This document shows, piece after piece, positions 37,975-52,800 of a stretch of DNA of 64,000 nt (position 1 is the stretch's first letter; every line of letters begins with the position of its first letter). The stretch is from Crocodylus rhombifer (Eukaryota; Chordata; Crocodylia; Crocodylidae). A program made the translations under genes and the position numbers. Under the pieces are notes generated by a model, which made no database searches, was not told the DNA's origin, and saw only the letters and a program-made list of their open reading frames with translations. The stretch lies in contig JAVSML010024002.1 in the NCBI GenBank assembly GCA_038503035.1, forward strand, positions 996,587 to 1,060,586. Reading direction: 5' to 3'.

Positions 37975-38503
37975 AACCAGACCTGACAGACAATGTGAAA
38001 CTCCTTGAAGCGATTCGAATCTATTTCCAAAAGGTGCCTTGGGGTGTACGGTAGCCTGGGATTCTGTTTTGAATAAACACATGTTAATATTATTGGTGAG
38101 GGGCTATTTTTAATTAAGTGTTGGCAGAAAGGGGGAGGTGTGAGGGGTCCATTACTAATAAGGATGATTACAGTGCTGCGTAAGTTGGTTGGGTTAAGCA
38201 TCCATTCACCTTTATCAGCTTGGCTTTATTGCATCTGCTTATGAGTGCACACTGCCGTTTTTGGGAATGAGTGGTCCCAGGAGCTTTCACGCTACCCCAC
38301 TTCTAGCACCGTAAAACAGAGGCCTGCTGTTTTAATCACGCCTCTCTTTTTCAATGTTGTTTGCGCCCTGGTACAACCCATCTGCCTTGAATCTAGTGCT
38401 CCACTGGGGCTGCACACATCTGCCAGCCAGACTACCTTCGTACACAATTACTCAATCCACCGTAAGGCTCTTTAATAGGAAACAAGTGTGACAACGGCAA
38501 GCC
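37975..38503. other. Candidate conserved noncoding DNA (left part)
   Basis: The stretch is free of recognisable repeats and has mixed composition. It contains homeodomain-like TTTTAATTAAG near 38110 and GATTACAGTG near 38165. Being repeat-free next to a long pyrimidine tract is typical of conserved regulatory blocks in gene deserts, but conservation itself cannot be seen from one sequence. Confidence 0.3.
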
Positions 38504-38580
38504 CTTCTCCCTCTCTCTCTTTCTCTCTCTTTCTCCCTCTCGCTCACTCTCCCTCTCTCCCCCCTCTCCCTTTTTCTTTA
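38504..38580. repeat. Polypyrimidine (CT-rich) tract
   Basis: About 75 almost uninterrupted C/T bases on the plus strand, mostly CTCT and CCCTCT units, with two purine interruptions near 38541-38546. It could adopt triplex (H-DNA) structure. Confidence 0.9.
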
Positions 38581-38750
38581 AACCACAGAGTCAAACCGCC
38601 CTAATAGAGATGAAGCTTGATAGATCCGCCCAGGTGTAGGTGAAATGGTAGAGCCTCGGGGGTAATAGATGCCGTGCTCTTGAGCTGAAGTTCAGCACAC
38701 TGTCCTAAAGGGTTGTTTAGCAGCAGTGAGATGGGCTGTTCTGTGTACAG
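38581..38750. promoter_or_regulatory. Candidate conserved noncoding element
   Basis: The block directly right of the pyrimidine tract has high sequence complexity and no repeat signature. It contains CAGGTGTAGGTGAAAT, which combines an E-box-like CAGGTG with a T-box-like AGGTG half. It also holds GATAGATCC and AATAGAGATGAAGC words. This is a suggestion from sequence texture only. Confidence 0.3.
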
Positions 38751-41280
38751 TTAAAAAGTCAATAAGCTTCCTTCAGCTTATATGTATAAATAATTTAGAA
38801 TGCAACCTGGATCTAGGTGAGAGCTGCAGACCTGTCTCTTCTCCTCAGTGCATGGACAAAGCACAGCACACAGTAAGTGGAAAATTTGCCTTTACTTATT
38901 TTACTTGGGAATTAATTAAGGGTGTTTACTTTTGAGGGAACCCTCTAAAGACTGGTGTAGAAATGAACCAGAATAACGCTTGCATGCACATCCCCTGTGG
39001 CTTGCCTCCTGTTTCATTTTAGATGGCACTGCCACTTCAGCTTGAATGCTCAGATCAAATTCCTGGTCTAAAACAGCTTTCTTATCTAAAAGGTGGCACC
39101 AGTGGTGGTGGTGATATTGTGACTATTTCTGGACCTGCTTATGTCTCTATATGATAAATCTTAATACTGGGCAAAATGAATGATGCTTTCTTTTTATTAC
39201 AGCAGTGCAAAAAATAGCTGTAAACGTGTGTGTTAGCAAGGGGGAGAGGTACACAAAATCCCTGGGTTTTGCAAGATAGAGGTTTTAGAGTTTAAAAGAT
39301 GAAAGGAGTTTGCTTTGAGAAAGAAAACTGTGTTATTTATTTATCAAGTCATTCATTCAAATATAATTAGGATAGCCCTGGATTCTGAAATTAATATGCT
39401 GAAGAAACCACATCGATAGTTAAGTTTAAAAAACTGTAAAAAAGGAAAAAAAAAAAAGGAGGTCTCTTGTCTAAAATGCAAGAAGAGGCATATTAAAACC
39501 AGATGTAAAGAATCTCAACTTTGACTCCTTGGTCTTTCATGCTTGGTTTAAAGCAGCCTTAAAATTGCATTTATTTTGCATTTACAACTTTGGATTCTCT
39601 GTTAAACTATGTTTGAACCTGAAGTTAAGATTTGATCTTAGAGTACATGTATTCTTGGAGCCTCCTACCCCAATTTTACTTTACTGTGGGGAGTCTATTT
39701 ACTACTGTACCATATATCCTGAATCGCGTTAACAAGTTTGCCGTGATGGTCTTTCAGGTGGAATGTCAGCTAGTGTAAAAGAATGTGCCCATCACACATG
39801 CAGACTGCTCTGTCTGAGATATAAAGATGTGAAATGGAAAAAAAGACCCGTAGAGTCCTCTAGTAGATGATGACACCGTGAAAGAATGCAGACCAGAAAA
39901 AATGTTTGAATCTATTTTCAGAAGTCCAGTGAGAGGACTCTTCTCATTCTTATTTTATTTTGAACGTATACTTAGGCTGCTGGCTCTTGTCATCACGAGG
40001 AGTGGAACAAAAGACTGTGCACAGCTATGCCTGTAAATGCTTTTGGTGTTCTACCCATCTGCAGAAGAATTAGTTTCTTTGCACTTGGGTAGACTAGGAT
40101 ATTGTCCTTTCAATTACCCATGGCTTTAGTCTGCTAGAAATGTCTTTGTGTATCATAACTATTAGCTTACCTTTATAGCTGGGAAGCAATCAGTGTAGTA
40201 ATACACTTACAATTGCTTCCGTGCATGGCAATTTGAAATTGCTGAAGTGGGGGTGCTAAAGAGGTAAAAAAGAAAAGAAAAAAGAAAAAGAAATATTTAG
40301 ACCTGCATTTACTGCCATCGAATAGCGGTCAATGCCTACCCCCTACAGGGAAAGAATCTAATTTCACCATGCATGCCCTTGTGTGTGAACACTGTGCAGT
40401 AGTACGATTCACACATGTGAATGGTGTGGCTATTCTCCAGCTTTAGCAAGTGCCCCTTAATGAGCAAATCAAACTGTGATTAACAGAAGCCAGTTTCAAA
40501 GGCTAGATCTCACTTCAGCCTCATTGATATGTAGCAATGGCCATTTTTCCTTTCTCTAACTCAGCAGAAAGTAGTTCTTAGGCTTAAAAATCATCATCAG
40601 TTAAGTACTTCCCCATACATAAAGCCTTGGTCTTAAATATAGAGTGCTTAAGAAGTTTATTCTGTGTCATTTGCTCAATGTTTATGTTTTTTGGGTCCAT
40701 TTCTGTTATACTTGTGCTGTCTGAGCATTATCTTACTACAAAAGTGGTCTCATTGATTTCAGTGGGTATATCCTCAGATTCCTACTGAATCTAGGAACTA
40801 GATTCACTAGTACTATAGTGGTCAGGTTGATAAAGTTTGACCCCTTACAGCTAAGAGGTGAATTCTTCTTATGCATATTCAGTAGTATATCCTGTTCTAA
40901 GACTATTCAAGCTGAAACGATTGGACTCTTCAACATTTCTATTTCAGTTGAACAGCATATAGAATAAGCCACTATCCAGGGGGAAGAAATATCATTGAAT
41001 TTTGACCTGGGGGACCAGGGGAAAAATTGCATTCAATGTAAGTAAAGTTGGTAGAAATCAGCCATAAGAATCCTTGATGGGCCAGATTTTGCTAGCCTTC
41101 TTTTCCTGATGGGAAGAATTAATCCAGTTTTTGACTCCAAGGGTGTGTTTAAATATTTGCTGCACCTGGTCTACAATCACATGACTTACTTTAAGCTTCA
41201 TGATTGTAGACTGAGTGGCATGTACAGTCAGGAGATGGGAGCCATGTGGGGAACCTGGTATAAGTAGGGTAGGGTGAAGA
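38751..41280. other. Unique AT-rich DNA
   Basis: Simple A-rich tracts are at 39440-39458 and 40266-40293. An alternating GTGTGTGAACAC / TTCACACATGTGAA patch near 40382-40426 may be a relic of a miniature element. No gene supported. Confidence 0.4.
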
Positions 41281-41281
41281 G

Positions 41282-41432
41282 TGGATGGGTTTGGTGGGAG
41301 CTAGTGGGTCCATGGCAGGCAGAGGGACTTTGCAGGTCCAGGGGAAAGGGTTCGTGGGATCAGGGGGTGTTGGCAAATCCCTGGATGGGGGAGGGTTCAT
41401 GGGCCTATGGAGAGGGTTTGCCAGTCCAGGGC
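41282..41432. repeat. G-rich minisatellite, about three diverged units
   Basis: Three successive units (about 41282-41340, 41341-41386, 41387-41432) share the layout GGG...GGGTTYRTGGG...TTGSCARRTCC. The last two align most clearly: GGGTTCGTGGGATCAGG versus GGGTTCATGGGCCTATGG, then TTGGCAAATCCCTGG versus TTGCCAGTCCAGGG. Runs of three or more G at short spacing make quadruplex formation plausible. It lies just upstream of the CR1 copy and could be a 5' part of that element or an independent repeat. Confidence 0.6.
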
Positions 41433-41489
41433 TGGGGGAGAGGTCAGGTCAGTCAGGTTTGGAGAGACAGAAAGAACACAATCCCAAGG

Positions 41490-43817
41490 GTAGGGGAGGC
41501 AAAGTACTGCTCAACCTGGTACTGGCTATTGGAGATGACCTAACTGGTGACTAGGAAGCTGGGTGACAGCAACCACGAGCTGATCACCTTCACCATCCGC
41601 TGTAAAGCTGGCAAGTCAGTCAGCAACACAGAAGTCCTTGACTTCAGGAAAGCCGACTTTAACAAGCTCAGGAGGCTTGTCAGTGAGGCCCTAAGGGACC
41701 ATGACCCCAGGGAGAAGAGAGTTCAAGAAGAGTAGTTGCTACTCAAGGGAGCGATCCTCAATGAACAAGCTAATTTGATTCCATCTCAGAGGAAAGGCAG
41801 CAAGAAGGCACAGCAGCCCCCCTGGCTCTCCAGGGACCTAGCGGACCTCCTAAGGCTAAAAAGAAAGGCCTACAAAGGATGGAGGATGGGATTCACCTCC
41901 AAGGAGGATTATTATGCACTGGCCTGGTCCTGCAGGGAGCAAACCAGGAAAGCCAAGGCTGCAACTGAACTCCAACTAGCTTTGAACATCAAGTACAATA
42001 AAAAGTCCTTTTTCAGATATGAGAGGAGCCGGAGGAAAAGCAAGGGCAACATTGGATCCCTGCTGAACCAGATGGGGCAGCTGACAACTGATGCCCAGGA
42101 AAAAGCCAACCTATTAAATGGGTACTTTGCATCAGTCTTTCATCAGTCCCATGAGACGCCCATGCCCGCTACGGGACAGGGAGGTCCGGGTGAAGGAATC
42201 CCCTGCCCTCCATTAATGCTGACCTCGTGAAGGAACACCTTGAGAAGCTGGATACCTTCAAGTCAGACGGCCCTGACAATCTACACCCCAGGATGCTCAA
42301 GAAGCTGGTAAGCGTCATAGCCCAGCCTCTGGCACAGATCTTTGAAAACTCCTGGCGCTCTGGTGTACTGCCCGAAGACTGGAGGAAGGCCAGTTGTGGT
42401 GCTGATCTTCAAGAAAGGGAAAAAAGTGGATCTGGCTAACTATAGGCCAATCAGCCTGACTTCTATCCTGGGGAAGATCTTGGAAAAGTTTATTGAAGAG
42501 GCCACCCTTAATGGACTGGCCGGCACCAACATCCTAAGTCACAGTCAGCATAGGTTTGTTGCAGGTAGGTCCTGCTTGACCAATCTCATTTCCTTCTATG
42601 ACCAGGTCAGCTATCACCTGGACAAGAGAAAAGAGATTGACATCATATATTTTGACTTCAAAAAAGCCTTCAGTCTGGTATCCCATGATCACCTCTTGGT
42701 GAAACTGGCCAATAGTGGCCTTGGGTCCAACACGATCCACTGGCCAGAAAATTGTCTCCGTAGTCAGACCCAGAGGGTAGTAATAGATGGAAGTCACTCA
42801 TCATGTTGTCCTGTGACCAGTGGGGTCCCCCAAGGCTCTGTCCTTGCACCCATATTGTTCAACATCTTCATTAATGATGTGGACATTAGAATCAGAAGTG
42901 TACTGGCCAAGTTCGCCGATGACACCAAATCTTGGGGCAAAGCATCCACACCAGAAGACAGGCAGGAGATCCAGGCTGACCTGGGCAGGCTCAGCAAATG
43001 TGCAGATGAGAACCTGATGGTGTTTAACACTGAAAAATGCAAGGTTCTCCACCTTGGGAAGAAAAACCTGCAGCATCCTTATAGGCTCGGCTAACCTTAT
43101 ACACTGGTTAGCACTATGGAAGAAAGAGACTTGGGGGTCATCACTGACCACAAGATGGACATGAGCCTCCAATGCGATGCTGCGGCTAGTAAAGCGACCA
43201 AAATGCTGGCTTGCATCCATAGATGCTTCTCAAGCAAATCCCGGGACGTCATTCTCCCCTTGTACTTGGCCTTGGTGAAGCTGCAGCTGGAGTACTGCGT
43301 CCAGTTTTGGGCTCCACAATGCAAAAAGGATGTGGAGAAGCTTGAGAGAGTCCAGAGAAGAGCCACACGCATGATCAGAGGTCAGGAAAACAGACCTTAT
43401 GATAACAGGCTGAGAGCCATGGGGCTCTTTAGCCTGGAAAAGCGCAGGCTCAGGGGTGATTTGATGGCTACCTATAGGTTTATCGGGGTGACCACCAGGA
43501 TCTGGGGGAACGTTTGTTCACCAGAGTGCCCCAAGGGATGACGAGGTCGAACGGTCATAAACTACTGCAAGACCATTTGAGGCTGGACATAAGGAAGAAT
43601 TTCTTTATTGTCCAAGCCCCCAAGGACTGGAACAGCCTGCCAGCGGAGGTGGTTCAAGCACCTACATTGAACACCTTCAAGAGCAAATTGGATGCTCATC
43701 TTGCTGGGATCCGATGACCCCAGCTGACTTCCTGCCCTTCAGGCGGGGGGCGTGGTGGCTGGACTCGATTATCTTCCAAGGTCCCTTCCAGCCCTAATGT
43801 CTATGAAATCTATGATT
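41490..43817 (+). mobile_element. CR1 LINE, 5'-truncated, plus strand
   Basis: The longest retrotransposon in the window, about 2.3 kb of a family that is roughly 4.5 kb when intact. It starts in the C-terminal part of the endonuclease, runs through the whole reverse transcriptase and C-terminal domain, and ends in a short 3' UTR with the CR1-type tail CTATGAAATCTATGATT (43801-43817) and no poly-A. There is no ORF1. The 3' tail style and 5' truncation are the hallmarks of target-primed insertion by CR1. It is less decayed than the relics at 20.6, 32.5 and 60.9 kb. It is in the same subfamily range as the minus-strand copies at 14.5 and 55.7 kb. Confidence 0.95.
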
Positions 43818-46800
43818 GCACCTGGGCTTTCCCAGCTGTGGCGCTGTGCTCCAAACATTTGAAGACATTTGATAAATCAGGTTAACCCTTTCCTGCTCTG
43901 AGTTACTTCAGCTACTCAGGAGCACTGACTTAGATGGGGCCCATCACTTTTTACCCTATTCAAACCCCTCAGGTGCCTGCACTGATGAGCCTTATGATTG
44001 ACCAAGCCATAGTTAAGTAAGTCTAAATTGAATGTCTGTATGTATCCTCATTGACTCAAGAAAAAGAAATCATCACATACTGTAGTTAGAAGCACAAAAT
44101 GTGGCCATTGGTATTACATGGAGTTATATGAACTTTTAAAGAAGTAAAATTTTGGAAGTATTAGGTTTATGAAGAAAAATATTCTAATATTTCCATAGTC
44201 TGTGTATTTTGTAAGAGCTAATAGCCATTTAAAATTCCTTTTTAATGTATTAACTTAAATCCAATTGAACTTGACCTTTTACATGGGGTACTACTACATG
44301 AGCCCTCTGAGGAATACGGGATAGTATTAGTATTAGAGTGTTTTTTGTTTCTGTGAAAAGTTTTCATTTTCATCAAAGTGTCCAAATTTGACATTTTCCA
44401 CCTCCAAAAAATCATTTTGACAAATAGTCTTTTTCTCATAAGAGATTCAAGAATATTTTTGACCGACTCTAAGCGTACTGACAGATGAAAGATTTGTTTA
44501 AAGGGAAGAAACTTAATGTGATGTAGCCAAATCTAGTATACCTGTTTTGTCTGCCTAATTTTCCCCCACAATCAGGTATTCCAGTTTTCTTACTGTGGGA
44601 TAAAAGTGAACACACAACGCAGTTGCACCAAATTAGTTCATGTGTGTACCTGAGTGATAGATTCCCACTTCCCTTTCTTAAACAAGCATAACTCCCTAAC
44701 TGCCCATGCCCCAATTCACGGAACAATTCTTCCTTTAGTTCAACTTATGACAGAAATACCCACGTCTCTTCACAATTTTCAACTTACAGATCTTAGGTTG
44801 GCCATGGAAGCCCACAATCAAAAAATGTTTGTATGAAAGCTATTGTCTGATGATAGTTGTTTGGAAATCATTCCCAAAACTAAATCTCAAAAAAGGGTTA
44901 AGTTAAGCCTGGTCATAACAAGAGCCAGAAGCACGTCTGCATGAGATACTAACTGCACAGCAGCCTAATAATACTATGCAGTCATGCATCACAGCACAAA
45001 CAGTGATAATACATTTGTGCAAAGTATTATTAGCCTAGTGTGCAGTAGTGTCACTAAAAAAGCATGTGCTGGCACTACCATGCAGTAATGCCAGTTACTG
45101 TGCATTGATTTAGTACTTGGTTACACAAGTCCTAAACTTAATGCATCATAGCCACAGGGTATTAATGAGCATGGAAACACACTCTAGAAACCAGCTATAA
45201 CTTGGAGCTACTATTGCCAATCTAAGTGATAGCAATAAGATAATGTTATGGTCAGTTAAATAGGCTTCTTATGACACCTTTTCCAAAATTGAGGAACCCA
45301 GTTCTCCTTTCACTGATTTATATCTTCATCTGTGCAAGTGTTTGTGTGAACTGTAGATCTCTGAAATATTACTGCTTCATCTTTTACTGCTTCAACCCCT
45401 CCTGCACACAAACACATGGTAGGGTAAATTAAAAGAAATGATCTTTACAGACTCTTGTATTTTCTTGGCATAGTTTTTCTCCTCTAAGTTGTTGTACATT
45501 GGTGCATGATGCATGGCAAGTGACCCTGGGGGCAGTAGGGGAGTCTGCAGCCTGTACTGTCCTGGTGCCAGAAGTGTTACTTGGGACCCTGGGGGGCTCC
45601 TGGGTGGATCCTGCCTGGCAGCTGCAGCACAGCTCTGGGTGGCTCAGCTCTGCTTTTCAGCAGGGTGTGCTGCCCAAGTGTGTGCTGCTCCATTTTTTTC
45701 AATGGGTTTTTTTGATCCCTGGATACCCAGGGGTCAGAAAAACCCGTACGAAAAAAAAATGAGTAGCACACACATGGGCAGCACGCGCTGCTGAAAACAG
45801 GGCAGTGAGGAAAACACCTGACTGTGCAGGATGTGGTGCTGCAGACATATTTGCACTGCCACATACCATCCGGCCACACTCATCTGGAAAATTACCCATA
45901 ATCAAATCACCCTCCATTATAAAGGAGGATGCATCTTGGGCCAAAAACTTCACCATCCTTACTTTTCTTAAAAAGTAGACTGGTTAATAATAATTTCAGT
46001 GATGTTTTTAGTTTTTGTTGTTAGCTATTTGTTAAGCACCAGATAATGTGTTTTTGCATCAGTTATTGGAAATGAGTGTGTGAAAAAAGACAAGAGTAAA
46101 CATTTAAACATTTCCCACATCATGTTAGGCACCTATATTTACCTTCCAAAGTAAAAAGCTTTAAATTTCTATCTGGTTGCCAAAGTAAAATTTTTGGTCA
46201 GTGATCAGAGATGCATTGATATTATCCCTTTTATTTGAAGGTGTAAATATGGGTTTACCTATCTTACAGATCTGAGAATTGTAATTTTAGGAAAAATGTT
46301 GCTCAGGCCAACTATAAGTTGCCATTGGCATTCTCCTGTAGCACCTGTAGAGGAGGTAAGATATACAACATGTAAATAAAGTAAGAGTAGCAATTTCATA
46401 AGCAGTAAAATTGCAAGTACTGTATATCTGTAGTGTAAAAGAAAAGCACGTTAGTATAAAATCACTAAATCAAAGTCTCTAACATAACTCTCTGCAAGCC
46501 AATACTTACGCTAACAAAGAATTTAACCAGTCCTTTTTTTCTGCAATGAATCTTTCCTGCAGAAGGCTTTAATTTCACTCCCATTTGCTTTTGTTGTGGA
46601 AGCTATAGGTCTAGTATGACCCAATGAATCCTGAATTATCTCCTTTGATATAGTTACTCCTGGCTGCTAAAGATTTAATGACTCGTAAACTGAAAAAGAT
46701 GTAGAAGCAGTGCTTATGGTCATAACAATGTGTTATTGATGAGCATCAAAAGATTACTGGAATATCAGCTGGGGTTACAAGAAAAAGCAAAAACCATTTA

Positions 46801-49800
46801 TTTTCTGTAGTTCTGAAATCTTTTCTGTAAGAAATCACTGTAAAGAGTTTTCCAGCATCTGTGATATAATGCCTTACATATAAGACTTAATGCTAAATCG
46901 GTCCAAATTTCTGGACAGATGTCTAGAATCATACTGCAAGCCAATTTATAAACACTACCAGTCTTATTTTCACTGCAATCACAATCATCATTTCCATTGA
47001 TATGCTGCATATTTTGAATAATGGTTCCACATCATTATTTCTCTGAGGTTACCAGCACGAGCAAGTTGGACACGATGTGGTCCTACTTCTTTGTACTTAG
47101 GACATCAGCATAGTTTTGATGCATGATCTGTTAGCTTAGAGAGTATTTTAAGTACTGCCATTAGGATTTCTGACATATTCACATGACCCTATTTTTGTCT
47201 TTGTAACTTGGGCTAAAAACAAAGGAGTAAAAACATCATATTTTCATGAAGCTGTTCTTTTGGCTTCCCAAATACTTTATGGCAAGTAAAAGAATATGTT
47301 ACCTATTTCCCAGGTAATATTAGGATTAATATTCAGAGTTCTGGAGATTCACTCACAGAGTTAGATGCTTACCTGAACTAAAACTTGCTGCAAAATATTC
47401 TGAATCTCAACTATTAGATTAGTAAGAGATTTTTTTCATTGCTATCATGTTGTAGAGAGTTAGATCATTTAGATGGCCGTGTCTGTAGTAAATATAGTCA
47501 TGAGAATGAGAAGGGGGAATAGGGCTGTAAAAAGAAAATTCAGATGGAAATTATACTTCTTCTAAAAGCTGAGCTGAGTTTTATTTTCCCCTGAGTAGGA
47601 CAGATTAAGTCCAAATGTTGTAAAAACAAACAGTGATGGATACAGTAAGCACATTTAAACAGCAACATGTCCATGTCTTGGTTGTACATGGAATGAGTTT
47701 CCTTGAAATGATTAATGGGAAGTTAAAAATTTTTGTACTGCTGTTCTTTAAGAGGCGATAAAGTATATGAACCCCATGATGTGCACAAATACCATGCACA
47801 GTGACTATAAGCTTGATTCACTAGTTTATATGCCACTGTTACCCCATGGAAATCCATTTCGTTACACCAGAACAAGGCAACCATGAATCAAACCTGTTTC
47901 TTTTACATGTATGAAAACTACTGTTCCCCTGCTTATATGGGGATTTGGAGAGAGATTAACTAGACTAAAGAGCAAGATATTTTTTTAACAGCCTTTTGAG
48001 CTCAGCAGGCCAAATTCATTTCTGATATAATTCCACTGACTTTCTTGGACTTAATAGCAGGAATAAATTTGGCCTGCCATTTTTATTCTGAACTGCTTTA
48101 TAACTAAGAGCTAGTTATGAGTTCTGTTCCTGTGACAACTTTGAAATTAAAAACCTGTAAAAGTGGGACAAATTGGCTAACAATCCTGCATGCACTACAG
48201 GTTGAGGTAAAAAATGTGTTTGTTATATTTCTAGAGAGTTGGGCTGGACTTTAAAAGCTCCATAAATTTAAAACAGTCTTTGAAATATCAGCACAGCAAA
48301 TTCACATGGTGCATATCACAGATGTGTGTCATACCTGTGTAATGATATTAGTGTTACCATCAAATTTACATTTGAGCAAATGAAAGAAACATGCATAGTA
48401 CAATGTAATGGGATTTCTACTGAAAGTTTTTCTGTCCCTCTAGCTTTTTTTCAGTCTAGACCCCACCACCTGGAGAAATGATACATAGTACAGTACTAAT
48501 AATATTAAATTTGAAACCGTATGTAAGATATACCCTGTACATGCACAGAAACCCAGCATTTCATTTCAACGTTGTGGCAATGTGAGAAATGTCCTGCAAT
48601 TATAAATCATATACTTTACATTCTCTGCCATGTAAATGTAGCAGTCACAAATCAAGAATGGGGCTTTGATACTCTACACAGCAATACATTTATTAGTGGA
48701 TTTAATTCATAGCCCCAAACCTATTTCCACTGAATTCACATTTAGACCAGCAGAACAAACCCACTCATCCCAATTAGGCAGCAAAATAAGTGGCTTAATT
48801 TTCAGTTCCCACTTTGATACTAAAATAGAAGGGCCAGATTATTCAAAAGGATTCAGTGGGCACATCTACACCTTCATTATTGCACCGTAATTACGGCTCA
48901 TTAATTTTAGTACCTGTAATGACAGGTACTAACAATGCATCGTATTCAGTGCTACTGCACATTAGTGCAAACAAACAGTCTTTCTGTGAGGTTAAAGGAC
49001 AGTAGAGTAAATCTATCGCATGTTAGTGCGTTAGCACAGGTTTTGCCTTCCTTGCTAGTGTGCAGTACAATTAGTCTACTGCACTCCAAGCATCTCGTAT
49101 AAACATGCTCAGCAACTGGCAGCTCCTCCATTGTACTCAGTAGGACCTGGGAGGGGATGTTAAACACTTTTGGCAATCTGACCTATAAACTTGATTGTGA
49201 GTCAGAGATGAATAACTTGTCAGCTGTGTAATTCACTAACTAAAATATCTTCATAAATAATTGGGTTCTTTGCATAAACCTCTTTTTTTTCACATGTTAT
49301 TGAAACCACATGTGTGCTCAGGTACCCAGTAAAAATGTTAGGATATGTTGCTCCTCTTTTTCCATTTAATGGGTCAAAGATGGAGAAAACAAGCTGCTCA
49401 TGACAGGCATCACATTACTTAATACGTTACTGCAAGGTGCTAACAATTCAACTCTGGGCACGTCTACACAAGACTGAGCAGTAGCCTGACACAACTGTGC
49501 AGTAGTGTCGCAAGGCAAAACCCATAGGCGACTGGTAGGGGGTGCACATCGGCGGCTTCTGCGGGTGCTCCCACTCCCCAGATTCAGGAGGCAGCAGCCA
49601 CTCATGGCAAAACCTGTGGCATGTTACTATTGTGCTGTCATATTAGGCTACTGTGCAGTAGCTTCACAGAAAAGGTGTTCGCTGTCACTACTGTGCAGTA
49701 ACTTGGGTTACTGCACATTTATTTAGTACCTGTATAAACAAGTACATGCAATAAGCAACCACTGTGCAATAGCGTCTCATGTAGGTGCAGCCTTTGTGAT

Positions 49801-52800
49801 ACTGAAGTAGTCTAACGAATAAAAAAACTAAACTAACGCAGGGAGTATGCTATAAAGCTAAGTCTGCTTAGCAGCAAATCATACCTTCTGCTTCTCACAG
49901 CCCAGTAAAGCCTGAATGCAACTGAATACAATGGGGTCCTTTTTTACAAATCGGGGCAGAGTTTGAAAGACTGCAAGTGGTTGGTACTGCAGGAGTATCT
50001 GGGCATTCCTGTGCCTCGAGCAGTGACTGGGCTGGCAGTCCAGTGGCTACTTTTTTTTTGCACCCCTCCAATTGAGTGCCTAGTGTCCTTCAATTTACTA
50101 CTCTATTGCTGCAGAACATACTTCCTCAGCAAGGAGTATAGTATGCTAACACAGCATTAGTAGACCTGTGGTTCAGCTATGACATGCCTTCACCCAGCAA
50201 TTTCCATAGGCTGGTGTATGGCTATCAGCTAAAGTTATTCTAGTCATTCTCTGAAATTTGTTGGGGGTTCTCAGTCCACATATAGGCATCTGAGTAACAG
50301 AGAACCCCACCACACTCATTGACCCCCAAATGACATTAATTGCCACCCACACTGACAGTCTCAGCAAAGAAGCCAAGGATTTAATGTGCATGACAATTTC
50401 TATCACTAGAAATGTTTTCCCCAACTTAGGTTTAAGTCTTATTGACAGGGCATTGTGGAAATGCATACACAGCTGCTGCCCATGCTGTATCTGTTCTGTA
50501 GATAAAATAGATAAGTAGTCTCCAGGGGCGATATCCTGGCACAGCTTACATCAACTTAAACAGAGTCAGGATTTCACCTAGGGATTTAATTTAGTACCTT
50601 TCACCAGAGTTAAATTGACTTGAACTCACAAAACTGTACGTCTATCAGAATTGCTTATGCCTAGAATTACGCTGAACTCTCAACGTGCTCACTGCTAGAA
50701 TTCAAATGCTCTTCGCTAGCATTTTCCTGGCCCTTTACTAACTTGATGCAAAATAGAAATGCTACCAGTTGTGAAAATGAACACAATCACATTTGTAGAA
50801 AGGAGAGTTGTACAAACCCAATAATCTTAGATGTTTTACATTTGCTTCAGTTTGAAAATGCCACTTGTCAAATTTCATTAGGAAATCAAAATTGATTTTA
50901 AGTTCTACACCTGCAAAACAAGTGTTCGAAACTTGTAAACTTCTTTACGGGTATATGTTTTTGGCATTCATATAGGATGGATAGAGTCCAGCACAATCTT
51001 TTATGGTTGAGTTTTAAATGCTTGAAAAATGGAGTTTGTAATGAAATTGCTGACACAGCCTTAATTATTGCAGCATGAATGGCTTTATTATGCACTGTCG
51101 GCAGTGTCCATACAAACATGGTATGCTTTCTAGTGTAAAGACATATTCTATTTAAGCGAAAAGCAATTACTAAATAGCTGTAGAGAGAGCTAAATATAAA
51201 CAGGCCAAGCCAACACCTCTACACTGTTTGAAAAACTATAGAGAAATGTTATTACCACATTAAAGGGTTTATACTTTAAAAGATTTAAAAATACAGAGAA
51301 CCAGTCCCAGCTAAAGTAACAAACTACTCCTGAGTATTTAATTAAAACACTTCAAGTTACTGAAGTCTATTGAAAAACAGAGACATTGATTCTTTAAGTT
51401 AATTTTGTCCCCCTCTGTTAAGTGCTTATTGGGTGTTGAAGAATTAAAATGCACTCCCAGCACTTTAAATAGAAAAAAAAAATGTCTCTGTTCGATTGAA
51501 GGCAATTCTTTATTCTGTCAGCCTGTAGACATGGTAATAGAATGGGGAAGCTGACTGTAATTGGATGACAGGGTTAGATTTAATTTACCTTTAATTAAGT
51601 AAATCTGTAGAAGAAGCTGGGAAATCAGTGTTAAGGAATTTCAGAAAATCCCTCCTGTGCTGACTGTTTTACTGTTTTATCACTTTACATAATCAGATCT
51701 GTAAAATCTTTGCAAACTTTATAAAAGGGGTATGAGAAAGTACTCTTCTGTTTAACACCTTGGAGTCAGTGTTGCCAGCACTGACACTCAGAAAGATAAA
51801 ACCGCAGTTCACCTTGAGATGCGTTTGTAAAGTTTGCAGGGTCCGCCATGGAGCTAGTTGACATAAGAAAGTTATTTTAAAATGGAGGAGTTTTGTGTTC
51901 GAGTGTTTTATTTTTTTGGTCTCAGGATATCTCTTTAAAAGAAAATTAGCTTTTTTATTGATAACCCCAATGATCCTCCTGGGTCTCATGAAAATGTCTT
52001 CAAACAGGAACAACTATATTCTTAACTTTGCCCAGCAAACACTAGATTACAGGGATTGGGAGGAGGTGACTGAAAACAACAGTTTAAGCCTCTTTATTTC
52101 TCTCTGGGGTCAGTTCCGCATCAGCTACGGTATAGTTTCTACTGTTAAGTTGACTGCAAACATAGGCAGAGTGCAGCAGTATTTTGGTCCATGCTTCTGG
52201 CACGGCTTCCCTGAGCCAGGAGCTGCAAGGTGGGTGGTGTAGGAATCACTAATCCAGCTCTATGCTGTATGCTGGAAATGTCCAGCTGGAGAGATCTGCT
52301 GGCTTTCTAGTCTCTTTACAGTATAGAGAGCAGCTTCATTTACAGTACAGCATGTAGTTTATGTATATAAAAATACTGATGTGTTTGAATTTCTGCATCC
52401 TGTGCATGAAATACCATAATGTTTTATAGTACTGCCTATATGAATATTACTCCCTATGCGTGTTCTTCATGGAGCGCCTGGATATATGGGTTCTTAAACG
52501 CAGCATAGAGAACAAGACACAAGAATGCAATGTATTAACCACCCTCAGAAATGTACACTCTGAAGACACAAGTAGTGCTAGGTAGATATTATATTGGAAG
52601 GGTAGGCAGGATAGGTTTTATTGACCAGAGGCAAAGGGAAAGTGCTGGGCCATAGCTAATTAATCATGAGGCTGTTCCTGGCAAAAGAGGCCATGTGAAC
52701 AAAAGTGAAAGTTAGACTAAGAAGAGAGAACAGAAAGAGAAGAACTTGGAGGAAAGAGGAAGAAATGGGCAAAAGAGGAGATAAGAAAGGAGAAGCACTT